DNA of 64,000 nt, taken from NCBI GenBank assembly GCA_947173895.1, contig CAMWGU010000002.1:17426-81425 (forward strand). Direction: 5' to 3'. The first letter of the stretch is position 1; every line of letters starts with the position of its first letter. This document shows, piece by piece, positions 8,557 through 17,699 of the stretch. The notes beneath the pieces are model-generated. The model had not been told where the DNA came from, ran no database searches, and worked only from the letters and a program-made list of their open reading frames with translations. The translations under genes and the position numbers were made by a program. The DNA comes from an uncultured Bacteroides sp. (GTDB lineage Bacteria; Bacteroidota; Bacteroidia; Bacteroidales; Bacteroidaceae).

Positions 8557-9540
8557 TCAGATGGCATAATTCCCCTTGATATAGTCCAATATGCTGAACA
8601 GTTCCTTCACCGTTTCGGCACGGAGCATGGCGATGCGTGTCTCCTTGAAGTTGGGAATACCTTTGAACAGCGGTGAGGCAGCCAGATGACGGCGCACGTG
8701 CAGGATGCCCCGGCGTTCGTCCAGCAGGTTTACGCTGTCCAGCACTTCCTGGCGCAACACGTCCAGTCGCCAGTCGAACGAGAGGGGAGGAAGCTCTTCG
8801 CCGGTTTCCAAATAATGCTTCATTTCTTTGAATATCCAAGGACGTCCGAAACTGGCTCGTCCAATCATGACTGCATCTACTCCGTATCGGTCGAAACATT
8901 CCTTAGCCCGTTGCGGGGTGGCCACATCGCCGTTGCCAATGACGGGGATGTGTATGCGGGGATTCTTCTTTACTTCACCTATCAATGTCCAGTCTGCTTC
9001 GCCGGTATACATCTGGGCGCGGGTTCGTCCGTGAATGGTCAAGGCTTCAATGCCGCAGTCTTGCAACTGTTCGGCCAAGTCTACAATGATTTTATGGTCG
9101 TTGTCCCATCCCAAGCGCGTCTTTACGGTGACGGGAATCTTTACCGCATCTACCACGGCCCGGGTGATTTCCAGCATCAGCGGGATGTTCTGCAACATGC
9201 CTGCTCCGGCTCCTTTGCCTGCCACACGCTTTACAGGGCAACCGAAATTAATATCCAGTATGTCGGGATGTGCTTCCTCCACTATTCGGGCAGCCTCTAC
9301 CATAGTTGCCGTGTCTCTGCCATAAATCTGGATGGCTACGGGGCGTTCTTCATCGTCGATGTTCAGTTTCTGCATGGTTTTTCCTACCGAACGTATCAAC
9401 GCATCGGCCGAAACGAACTCGGTATATACCATGTCCGCACCAAACTTCTTGCACATCAGGCGGAAGGCAGGGTCGGTCACATCTTCCATCGGAGCCAGCA
9501 AAATAGGATATCGGCCTAAATCTATTTTTCTGATTTTCAT
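8557..9540 (-). CDS. dusB: tRNA-dihydrouridine synthase
   Basis: APMEDVTDPAFR, DINFGCPVKRVAGKGAGAGML, GRTRAQMYTGEADW; start reassigned to MKIRKIDLG at 9540. Confidence 0.93.
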   Translation of the reverse strand: MKIRKIDLGRYPILLAPMEDVTDPAFRLMCKKFGADMVYTEFVSADALIRSVGKTMQKLNIDDEERPVAIQIYGRDTATMVEAARIVEEAHPDILDINFGCPVKRVAGKGAGAGMLQNIPLMLEITRAVVDAVKIPVTVKTRLGWDNDHKIIVDLAEQLQDCGIEALTIHGRTRAQMYTGEADWTLIGEVKKNPRIHIPVIGNGDVATPQRAKECFDRYGVDAVMIGRASFGRPWIFKEMKHYLETGEELPPLSFDWRLDVLRQEVLDSVNLLDERRGILHVRRHLAASPLFKGIPNFKETRIAMLRAETVKELFSILDYIKGNYAI

Positions 9541-9624
9541 TGTTTCTTCGGCTTTTGGTTTCTCAGTTTCTTTATAAACCTCTTTAAAAACTACTTTTGG
9601 ACTGCAAAAATACGGAAAAAGTCC

Positions 9625-9632
9625 TACCTTTG
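9625..9632 (+). promoter_or_regulatory. Bacteroides-type -7 element (TACCTTTG)
   Basis: Matches TAnnTTTG, 26 nt before the 9659 start codon. Confidence 0.5.
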
Positions 9633-9658
9633 CATGGAATATCCTAATAAACATTCGT

Positions 9659-10915
9659 ATGTACAATCTGAAAGACTTTGAAATCATGGCGCCTGTGGGC
9701 TCGCGCGAGTCACTGGCCGCTGCCATACAGGCAGGTGCCGACTCTGTTTATTTCGGCATCGAAAGCCTGAATATGCGTGCTCGTTCTGCCAACACCTTTA
9801 CCATCAACGACCTGCGCGAGATCGCCCAGATCTGCGACCAACATGGCATCAAGAGTTATCTCACTATCAATACTATTATATACGACGAAGACCTTACCCT
9901 GATGCGAACCATTGTGGATGCCGCCAAGAAGGCAGGCATCAGTGCGGTCATTGCCGCCGATGTAGCTGTAATGGCTTATTGCAACGAAGTGGGACAGGAG
10001 GTGCATCTATCTACGCAACTTAATATCAGCAATGCAGAGGCGCTGAAGTTTTACGCACGCTTTGCCGATGTGGTGGTGCTGGCACGCGAACTGAACCTGA
10101 AGCAGGTGCGGGTCATTTATGATACGATTCAGAAAGAGCAGATCAAGGGGCCGAACGGCGGGCTGGTGCGCATCGAGATGTTCTGCCACGGGGCGCTTTG
10201 TATGGCCGTTTCGGGCAAATGCTATCTCAGCCTGCACGAGATGAACGCTTCGGCCAACCGGGGAGCCTGTATGCAGATCTGCCGCCGCGCCTACGAGGTG
10301 AAGGATAAGGAAAGCGACATCGAACTGGAGGTGGATAATAAATATATCATGTCGCCCAAGGATCTGAAAACCATTCACTTCATGGACGAAATGATAGAGG
10401 CCGGTGTGCGTGTGTTCAAGATTGAAGGACGTGCCCGCGGGCCCGAGTATGTGCGTACCGTAGTGGAATGTTACAAAGAGGCCATTCGTTCTTATCTGGA
10501 AGGTAGCTTCACCGAAGAGAAGAAGCAGGCGTGGGACGAACGCTTGAAGACAGTATTCAATCGGGGCTTCTGGAACGGCTATTACTTGGGTCAGCGCCTG
10601 GGCGAATGGAGCCGGAACTATGGTTCGGAAGCCACGGAACGTAAAGTGTATGTAGGCAAGGGCATCAAATTTTTCTCGAATATCGGCGTGGCAGAGTTCT
10701 TGGTGGAGGCTGCCCAGATGAATGTGGGCGACAAACTGCTGATTACGGGACCCACTACGGGGGCGGTATTCCTGACACTGGACGAGGCTCGTGTAGATTT
10801 GGAACCGGTGGATGTGGTGAAGAAAGGCCAGCACGTGTCTTTCAAGGTGCCCGAGAAGGTGCGTCCCAGTGACAAGCTATACAAATTGGTGGCTCCGGAG
10901 AAGTTGAAGAAATAG
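9659..10915 (+). CDS. Peptidase U32 family protein
   Basis: APVGSRESLAAAIQAGADSVYFG, EMFCHGALCMAVSGKCYLS, RGACMQICRRAYEV. Confidence 0.92.
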   Translation: MYNLKDFEIMAPVGSRESLAAAIQAGADSVYFGIESLNMRARSANTFTINDLREIAQICDQHGIKSYLTINTIIYDEDLTLMRTIVDAAKKAGISAVIAADVAVMAYCNEVGQEVHLSTQLNISNAEALKFYARFADVVVLARELNLKQVRVIYDTIQKEQIKGPNGGLVRIEMFCHGALCMAVSGKCYLSLHEMNASANRGACMQICRRAYEVKDKESDIELEVDNKYIMSPKDLKTIHFMDEMIEAGVRVFKIEGRARGPEYVRTVVECYKEAIRSYLEGSFTEEKKQAWDERLKTVFNRGFWNGYYLGQRLGEWSRNYGSEATERKVYVGKGIKFFSNIGVAEFLVEAAQMNVGDKLLITGPTTGAVFLTLDEARVDLEPVDVVKKGQHVSFKVPEKVRPSDKLYKLVAPEKLKK

Positions 10916-10949
10916 CACACAACAGCAGGCATATTCCACCGAAAATCCG

Positions 10950-10957
10950 TATCTTTG
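10950..10957 (+). promoter_or_regulatory. Bacteroides-type -7 element (TATCTTTG)
   Basis: Matches TAnnTTTG, 33 nt upstream of argS. Confidence 0.5.
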
Positions 10958-10990
10958 CCCCCTAAGAAATAATAAAGAACGAACACGGTT

Positions 10991-12811
10991 ATGACTATAG
11001 AAGAAAAACTCATCGCGTCCATCATCCGTGCCATCAGCACGCTGTACGGACAAGAGGTACCCGAGAAGATGGTACAGTTGCAAAAGACCAAGAAAGAATT
11101 TGAAGGACATCTCACCTTGGTCGTATTCCCTTTCCTGAAAATGTCGAAGAAGGCTCCCGAACAGACAGCACACGAAATAGGCGGCTACCTGAAAGAGCAT
11201 GCTCCCGAATTGGTGTCGGCATACAATGCGGTAAAAGGTTTCCTGAACCTGACCATCGCTTCGGATTGCTGGATCGAACTGCTGAACTCCATTCATGCCA
11301 CTCCGGAATACGGCATTGAAAAGGCCACGGAAAGCTCTCCGCTGGTGATGATAGAGTATTCTTCTCCCAACACCAACAAGCCGCTCCACCTGGGACACGT
11401 GCGAAACAATCTGCTGGGTAACGCGCTGGCCAATGTGATGGCGGCAAACGGCAACAAGGTGGTAAAGACCAATATTGTGAACGACCGCGGCATCCACATC
11501 TGCAAGTCTATGCTGGCATGGCTGAAGTATGGCAACGGCGAAACACCCGAATCGTCGGGCAAAAAAGGCGACCACCTGATTGGCGATTACTACGTGGCTT
11601 TCGACAAGCACTACAAGGCGGAAGTAAAAGAACTGATGGCACGCTATCAGGCGGAAGGCTTGAACGAAGAAGAGGCCAAAGCCAAGGCGGAAGCTGAATC
11701 GCCTTTGATGAACGAAGCCCGCGAGATGCTGCGCAAATGGGAGGCAAACGACCCCGAAATCCGCGCCCTATGGAAGAAGATGAACGACTGGGTATATGCA
11801 GGATTCGACGAGACCTACAAGATGATGGGAGTCGGGTTCGACAAGATCTACTACGAATCGAACACCTATCTGGAAGGCAAGGATAAGGTGATGGAAGGAC
11901 TGGAAAAAGGATTCTTCTACCGCAAGGAGGATAATTCCGTGTGGGCCGACCTGACTGCCGAAGGACTGGACCATAAGCTACTGTTGCGCGGCGACGGCAC
12001 TTCGGTCTATATGACCCAAGACATCGGTACGGCCAAGTTGCGTTTCCAAGATTATCCCATCGACAAGATGATATATGTGGTGGGCAATGAGCAGAACTAT
12101 CATTTTCAGGTGTTGTCCATCCTGCTGGACAAACTGGGATTTGAATGGGGCAAGGGCCTGGTTCATTTCTCGTATGGCATGGTGGAACTGCCCGAAGGAA
12201 AGATGAAGAGCCGCGAGGGTACTGTGGTGGATGCCGACGACCTGATGGAGGCCATGATAGCGACTGCCAAAGAAACGTCTTCCGAATTGGGTAAGCTGGA
12301 CGGCCTGACGCAAGAAGAGGCTGACAACATTGCGCGCATCGTCGGCTTGGGGGCCTTGAAGTATTTCATCCTGAAGGTGGACGCCCGCAAGAACATGACT
12401 TTCAACCCGAAGGAGTCTATCGACTTCAATGGCAACACAGGGCCTTTCATCCAATACACCTATGCCCGTATCCAGTCGGTGCTGCGCAAGGCAGCCGAAG
12501 CAGGACTTGCCATTCCCGAAGCCATTCCTGCCGGCCTAGAGCTGAGCGCCAAGGAAGAAGGCTTGATTCAGATGCTGGCCGACTTCAAGGCTGTGGTCAA
12601 GCAGGCAGGCTCGGACTATAATCCTTCCATCATAGCCAATTATGCCTACGACCTGGTGAAGGAATATAACCAGTTCTACCACGATTTCAGCATCCTGCGC
12701 GAAGAAAACGAAGCGTTGAAAGTATTCCGTGTGGCATTGAGCACCAATGTAGGCCGGATTGTGAAAACGGCGATGGGCCTGCTGGGCATCGAAGTGCCCG
12801 AACGCATGTAA
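10991..12811 (+). CDS. argS: Arginyl-tRNA synthetase
   Basis: EYSSPNTNKPLHLGHVRNNLLGNALA (HIGH region), KMKSREGTVV. Confidence 0.97.
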   Translation: MTIEEKLIASIIRAISTLYGQEVPEKMVQLQKTKKEFEGHLTLVVFPFLKMSKKAPEQTAHEIGGYLKEHAPELVSAYNAVKGFLNLTIASDCWIELLNSIHATPEYGIEKATESSPLVMIEYSSPNTNKPLHLGHVRNNLLGNALANVMAANGNKVVKTNIVNDRGIHICKSMLAWLKYGNGETPESSGKKGDHLIGDYYVAFDKHYKAEVKELMARYQAEGLNEEEAKAKAEAESPLMNEAREMLRKWEANDPEIRALWKKMNDWVYAGFDETYKMMGVGFDKIYYESNTYLEGKDKVMEGLEKGFFYRKEDNSVWADLTAEGLDHKLLLRGDGTSVYMTQDIGTAKLRFQDYPIDKMIYVVGNEQNYHFQVLSILLDKLGFEWGKGLVHFSYGMVELPEGKMKSREGTVVDADDLMEAMIATAKETSSELGKLDGLTQEEADNIARIVGLGALKYFILKVDARKNMTFNPKESIDFNGNTGPFIQYTYARIQSVLRKAAEAGLAIPEAIPAGLELSAKEEGLIQMLADFKAVVKQAGSDYNPSIIANYAYDLVKEYNQFYHDFSILREENEALKVFRVALSTNVGRIVKTAMGLLGIEVPERM

Positions 12812-12840
12812 GCCTGTCCGTGCGTGGAATGTAAATCCGG

Positions 12841-13473
12841 ATGCAGATGGCAAAAAAACAGAAATATTATGTAGTATGGAAAGGCGTCAATCCGGGAGTC
12901 TATGACTCCTGGACCGACTGCCTGCTTCAGGTGAAAGGTTACGATGGCGCCCAATACAAGTCGTTCGACACCCGCGAGGAGGCGGAACATGCATTGGCTT
13001 CTTCTGCTTACCATTACATAGGCAGAAATGCCGCAAAGGGGGAAGAGACATTCCGGCAGCTTCCCGAGGGTTTCGACATGAATTGCCTGGCTGTCGATGC
13101 CGCATGTAGCGGCAATCCCGGTCCGATGGAGTATAGGGGGGTGTATCTCTTGACCGGTCAGCAGGTTTTCCATTTCGGCCCGGTCTATGGGACGAACAAT
13201 ATCGGAGAGTTCCTGGCCATTGTCCATGCGCTGGCACTGATGAAGCAGAAAAATATCAGCATGCCCGTCTATTCGGACAGCCGTAATGCCTTGGCTTGGG
13301 TGAGGCAAAAGAAGTGCAAGACCAAACTCGAGCGGACTCCGCGTACGGAGGAACTGTTTCGAATGATAGAGCGGGCGGAACGTTGGCTGAAAGAAAACAC
13401 ATACACCATCCCTTTATTAAAGTGGGAGACCGACCAATGGGGCGAGGTTCCGGCCGATTTCGGACGAAAGTGA
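12841..13473 (+). CDS. rnhA: Ribonuclease H with N-terminal viroplasmin/RNase H1 domain
   Basis: KKQKYYVVWKGVNPGVYDSWTDCLLQVKGYDGAQYKSF plus LAVDAACSGNPGPMEYRGV. Confidence 0.92.
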   Translation: MQMAKKQKYYVVWKGVNPGVYDSWTDCLLQVKGYDGAQYKSFDTREEAEHALASSAYHYIGRNAAKGEETFRQLPEGFDMNCLAVDAACSGNPGPMEYRGVYLLTGQQVFHFGPVYGTNNIGEFLAIVHALALMKQKNISMPVYSDSRNALAWVRQKKCKTKLERTPRTEELFRMIERAERWLKENTYTIPLLKWETDQWGEVPADFGRK

Positions 13474-13778
13474 TTGTTGCTGGTTTTCTCTTTTAAATCT
13501 TCTGATTAAGCAGAACCTTTATTTCTTGAACGTTACTTCTTCTATTCTATAGAGGTAAGCTCTTTTTTGCGCCTGACATTAACCCAATAGGCGGAACCCC
13601 CTTAATAGTAAAGCAGAAAAAGGTTTAGGGATACGTATACGCTTTTTTAAAGTTGAGCATGCCGACAGAATATAATAATGTTGAGTTACGGTTTACATTT
13701 TATTTCTATACTTTACTTGATTCTCAAGTTTTTTTGCTTATTTTTGTCATCAGAACATGAATCTAAATATGAATATGC

Positions 13779-15818
13779 ATGAAAGACTTTAGAAGAATTC
13801 TTACCGTATTGTTTGCCGCAACTTTTGGTATGCAAATGTTTGCGCAAAGAGAAGATAAGATTATCAATCAGGATTGGAGTTTCCGTTTTTCCCATCAAGT
13901 AAATGCTAATGCCGCACGTAGGGTAGATTTGCCTCATACCTGGAATGCGCAAGATGCCTTGGGTGGTAAGCAAGATTACAAACGAGGAATAGGTAACTAT
14001 ACTAAAAGGATATTTATCCATCCCGAATGGCAAGGAAAGAGGCTTTTTCTACGCTTTGAGGGAGCGAATAGTGTGAGCAATGTTTTCGTAAATGGTAAAC
14101 ATATTGGTGAACATCGGGGTGGGTATGGAGCTTTTATCTTCGAGATAACCGATAAAGTGGAATATGGAAAAGAGAATACATTGCTGGTACGTGTCAATAA
14201 CGGCGAGCAGTTGGACGTGATGCCATTGGTTGGTGATTTTAATTTTTACGGTGGTATCTATCGGGATGTACATCTGCTACTGACTGATAACCTGTGTATA
14301 TCTCCGTTGGATTACGCATCGTCCGGTCTTTATCTTATACAGCAGCAGGTTACGGATAAACAGGCTACTGTTTGTGCGCGGGTCAATCTCTCTAATGGAA
14401 CGGAAGAACTCCAGAAAGCAGTGGTTAGGCTACAGGTCAATGATGGGGGAAAGACAGTGTATGAAACGGAGAAGGAAGTAAGCATGACTCCTCATACGGA
14501 TGTACAGGTAGAGGATATAGAGTTCGTCCTGAAAAATCCGCGTCTTTGGAACGGTACGCAGGATCCGTTCATGTATCAGGCGGTAGTGACCTTGATTAAA
14601 AACGGAAAGGAGTTGGATAAAGTGGAACAGCCGTTAGGCTTACGTTATTACACCACGGATCCCGATAAAGGTTTTTTCTTGAATGGAAAGCATTTGCCGT
14701 TGCATGGTGTATGTCGTCATCAGGAAAGGGCGGAAGTGGGAAATGCCCTTCATCCGATGCATCACGAAGAAGATACTCGTATCATGCTTGATATGGGAGT
14801 AAATGCCGTTCGTTTGGCACATTATCCGCAAGCCACCTATATGTATGATTTGATGGATAAGAATGGTTTTGTTACTTGGGCCGAAATTCCATTTGTGGGA
14901 CCGGGCGGCTATGCTGATAAAGGTTTTGTTGACCAGCTTTCTTTCCGCGAAAATGGCAAGGAGCAGTTGAAGGAGATGATTCGTCAGCATTACAATCATC
15001 CAAGTATTTGTTTTTGGGGATTGTTTAATGAATTGAAAGAGCAAGGAGACAATCCTGTAGAGTATATAAAGGAGTTGAACGTCATGGCACATAGGGAAGA
15101 TCCTACTCGTCCCACTACTTCAGCAAGTAATCAGGATGGAGCATTGAATTTCATTACCGACAATATAGCATGGAACCGCTATGACGGATGGTATGGAGCC
15201 ACGCCGGCTACGCTTGCCACATGGTTGGATGCTACTCATAAGAAACATCCCCAAATAAAAATCGCTATCAGTGAATATGGTGCGGGTGCCAGTATCTATC
15301 ATCAGCAGGATTCATTGGTACAGACTGTACCCGGAAGCTGGTGGCATCCAGAGAATTGGCAGACGGAATATCACATTCAGAATTGGAAAATAATAAATGA
15401 ACGTCCGTATGTGTGGGGTAGTTTTGTATGGAATATGTTTGATTTCGGTGCGGCTCATCGTACGGAGGGTGATCGTCCGGGTGTGAATGACAAAGGCTTG
15501 GTGACCCATGATCGCAAAATCAAAAAGGATGCTTATTATTTTTATCGAGCCAATTGGAATCTGGAGCCTATGGTTTATATTGCCGGGCGTCGTAATGTGA
15601 ACCAGGTGAAACCATTCGTTGATGTACGGGTCTTTTCGAATGTGGAAGAAGTAATATTGATGGTGAATGGGCGTCAGTGTGGAAAGGTAAGACCGGATAG
15701 TTTGAAAATTTGTTTGTTCAAGGATGTCCCTCTCACAAAAGGAAGCAATAAAATAGAGGTGCGTGCCAATGATGGTAAAAAGCAAATAATAGATCAATGT
15801 ACTTGGATATTACAATAA
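13779..15818 (+). CDS. Glycoside hydrolase family 2 (beta-galactosidase-like), secreted
   Basis: Signal peptide, sugar-binding N-term, LPLHGVCRHQERAEVGNAL, CFWGLFNELKEQG, ISEYGAGA. Confidence 0.92.
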   Translation: MKDFRRILTVLFAATFGMQMFAQREDKIINQDWSFRFSHQVNANAARRVDLPHTWNAQDALGGKQDYKRGIGNYTKRIFIHPEWQGKRLFLRFEGANSVSNVFVNGKHIGEHRGGYGAFIFEITDKVEYGKENTLLVRVNNGEQLDVMPLVGDFNFYGGIYRDVHLLLTDNLCISPLDYASSGLYLIQQQVTDKQATVCARVNLSNGTEELQKAVVRLQVNDGGKTVYETEKEVSMTPHTDVQVEDIEFVLKNPRLWNGTQDPFMYQAVVTLIKNGKELDKVEQPLGLRYYTTDPDKGFFLNGKHLPLHGVCRHQERAEVGNALHPMHHEEDTRIMLDMGVNAVRLAHYPQATYMYDLMDKNGFVTWAEIPFVGPGGYADKGFVDQLSFRENGKEQLKEMIRQHYNHPSICFWGLFNELKEQGDNPVEYIKELNVMAHREDPTRPTTSASNQDGALNFITDNIAWNRYDGWYGATPATLATWLDATHKKHPQIKIAISEYGAGASIYHQQDSLVQTVPGSWWHPENWQTEYHIQNWKIINERPYVWGSFVWNMFDFGAAHRTEGDRPGVNDKGLVTHDRKIKKDAYYFYRANWNLEPMVYIAGRRNVNQVKPFVDVRVFSNVEEVILMVNGRQCGKVRPDSLKICLFKDVPLTKGSNKIEVRANDGKKQIIDQCTWILQ

Positions 15819-15820
15819 AA

Positions 15821-15860
15821 AGAATTGCCGCAGGTTTACATCTATTCCTGCGGCAATTCT
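15821..15860. terminator. Bidirectional intrinsic terminator between convergent genes
   Basis: Perfect 14-bp stem AGAATTGCCGCAGG / CCTGCGGCAATTCT with 12-nt loop and flanking A/T tracts. Confidence 0.85.
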
Positions 15861-15871
15861 TTTCATTCGTT

Positions 15872-17215
15872 TTAGTTTTTTTGAAAAAGATAAAACACGA
15901 CGATGCATACCGTGGTGGTAACCTCCGAAAGAGCCAACGCCAGCCAGATTCCTTCAATGCCCAATGCTTTGGGCAGTAGCAGAAAGCTCGGGACGAGGAA
16001 GAACATGCCGCGCAACAAGGCAAAAGTGGTGGCCGGGCGGATGCGCTCTATACTTTGGTAGTATCCCACGGCTGTCAGATTCAGGATGAAGAAGACAAAA
16101 GCTGTGGAAAAGAGCGGAAATCCGTGGGTGGCAATTTGTGCCGCAGGGACTGCAGGATCTACAAACAGGCCGACCAGATGGTGCGGGCAATATGTAAAGA
16201 GCAACGTAACCATTGCTCCACACACGATGGCAGTAAGCAGGGCGATACGTTCCGTTGCTGCCACACGGCCATATAGTCCCGCTCCAAAGTTGTAGCTGAT
16301 AATAGGTTGTGCGGACTGTGCAATGGCATTGCCGACCATGAAGACAAAAGGAGCATAATAGCATGTGATGCCGAACGCACCTACTCCGTCATCGCCCAAA
16401 TAGCGCATGAACACCTGGTTGCCAATGAACATCAACATGGCCATGGTGCTCTCTCCCAGTAATGCCGACGAACCGATGCGGCACTGGTATCCGATGTTGC
16501 GCAGCGACAGGTGTAAACTTTTGCGGCTCCATCTGGGCATGGCAGGGCGCAAATGCCGGGCGCAAAAGAGCAGATAACCCATGCTGATGCATCCGCCGAT
16601 AAACAGGCTTATTGTGGTAGCTGCTGCAGCCCCCATCACTCCCCATCCCAAGGGAAAGATGAACCACCAGTCCAGCCCGATATTGACGGCTGCCGGAATA
16701 ATGTTGCACCACATTGCCAACCGGGGTGCACCGTCCAACCGGATGATGAAAAGCGCAATAGAGACCCATATTTGGAACAGCAACGAAGGCACGAACCACC
16801 ACAAATAGTCTTTCACCAATGGCAGAAGATGTTCCGACGAACCGAGCAGGCGTCCCGTTGCATCGGGAAACAACAGGATGATGACCGACGGGAACAATGT
16901 TGCCAGCGTGGCGAACAGCAAGGCTTGCGTCACATTCATCCTCGCTACTTTCTCCTTCCCTCGCGATATATGTATGGACGCCACTACGGAGCAACCGGCA
17001 CCGACCATCAGTCCCACCCCCGTGAAGAACATCAATAGCGGGATGCAGATGTTGATGGCGGCAATGCCATCGCTTCCAACACCATGCCCCACGAAGATGC
17101 CGTCGATGGCTGTCACTGCCGACATGCTCAGCATCCCCAGCAATGTGGGTATGAAGTACCTGTTGAACAACTTGAACACATTTACTTTTCCTAAATCAAT
17201 TGCATCTCTTTCCAT
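15872..17215 (-). CDS. MATE family efflux transporter
   Basis: 12-TM MatE pattern, GIFVGHGVGSDGIAAINI, AQPIISYNFGAG. Confidence 0.92.
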   Translation of the reverse strand: MERDAIDLGKVNVFKLFNRYFIPTLLGMLSMSAVTAIDGIFVGHGVGSDGIAAINICIPLLMFFTGVGLMVGAGCSVVASIHISRGKEKVARMNVTQALLFATLATLFPSVIILLFPDATGRLLGSSEHLLPLVKDYLWWFVPSLLFQIWVSIALFIIRLDGAPRLAMWCNIIPAAVNIGLDWWFIFPLGWGVMGAAAATTISLFIGGCISMGYLLFCARHLRPAMPRWSRKSLHLSLRNIGYQCRIGSSALLGESTMAMLMFIGNQVFMRYLGDDGVGAFGITCYYAPFVFMVGNAIAQSAQPIISYNFGAGLYGRVAATERIALLTAIVCGAMVTLLFTYCPHHLVGLFVDPAVPAAQIATHGFPLFSTAFVFFILNLTAVGYYQSIERIRPATTFALLRGMFFLVPSFLLLPKALGIEGIWLALALSEVTTTVCIVVFYLFQKN

Positions 17216-17244
17216 ATCCTATATATTTAACATTCCGGTTTAAC

Positions 17245-17302
17245 GAAAAAAATACCGGATAAGTTGATTGGTTTTACCCAGTCATCTTATCCGGCATTTC
17301 TG
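17245..17302 (-). promoter_or_regulatory. Terminator-like hairpin in the MATE gene leader (possible attenuator)
   Basis: Minus strand: ATGCCGGATAAG...CTTATCCGGTATTTTTTTTCG between promoter CAAAGGTA (17357-17364) and start codon 17215. Confidence 0.5.
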
Positions 17303-17356
17303 TCATTCTGCCCTCCGATGAGGATTACAAAACTGCTTTTTTTGTCTTTCTGGGCG

Positions 17357-17364
17357 CAAAGGTA
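17357..17364 (-). promoter_or_regulatory. Bacteroides-type -7 element (TACCTTTG on minus strand)
   Basis: Matches TAnnTTTG upstream of the MATE leader. Confidence 0.5.
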
Positions 17365-17390
17365 GGATATTTATCTAAAAGAACCAAATA

Positions 17391-17603
17391 TTATTTAGTG
17401 TGTCTAGTGCGTTGTGCCTTTTTCTCATCTTTGTGCATCAAATAGGGAGATTCGGTCAGCTTGGGAAGAATATAATCTATTGTGCTGGTCTGTCCAATCA
17501 CTTTTAACGACACGATGAATGTTGATAACGAAATATAGCCTGTTGTTTCCTTCTCAAATTTGTGGATGATTGTAAGCTCGATACCGGATTGTTCCGAATT
17601 CAT
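17391..17603 (-). pseudogene. Truncated XRE/HipB-like regulator (C-terminal half)
   Basis: SEQSGIELTIIHKFEKETTGYISLSTFIVSLKVIGQTSTIDYILPK resembles the tail of XRE regulators (SGVSLxTIKRFEKG..ISLxxLIxILKALG); N-terminal HTH missing and in-frame stop upstream. Confidence 0.5.
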
Positions 17604-17699
17604 AAAATCTACCGTATTATTTGTATTTGCAATTTACTCGAATTAAAAACTATTTCTTCCGCGAAAAATTTATTCATCAGATGAAAGAACGGTTTGTTG

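Noticed and set aside
13500-13770. Possible structured RNA in the rnhA-GH2 intergenic region
   Set aside because: No strong dyad or recognisable motif beyond A/T-rich promoter-like sequence.
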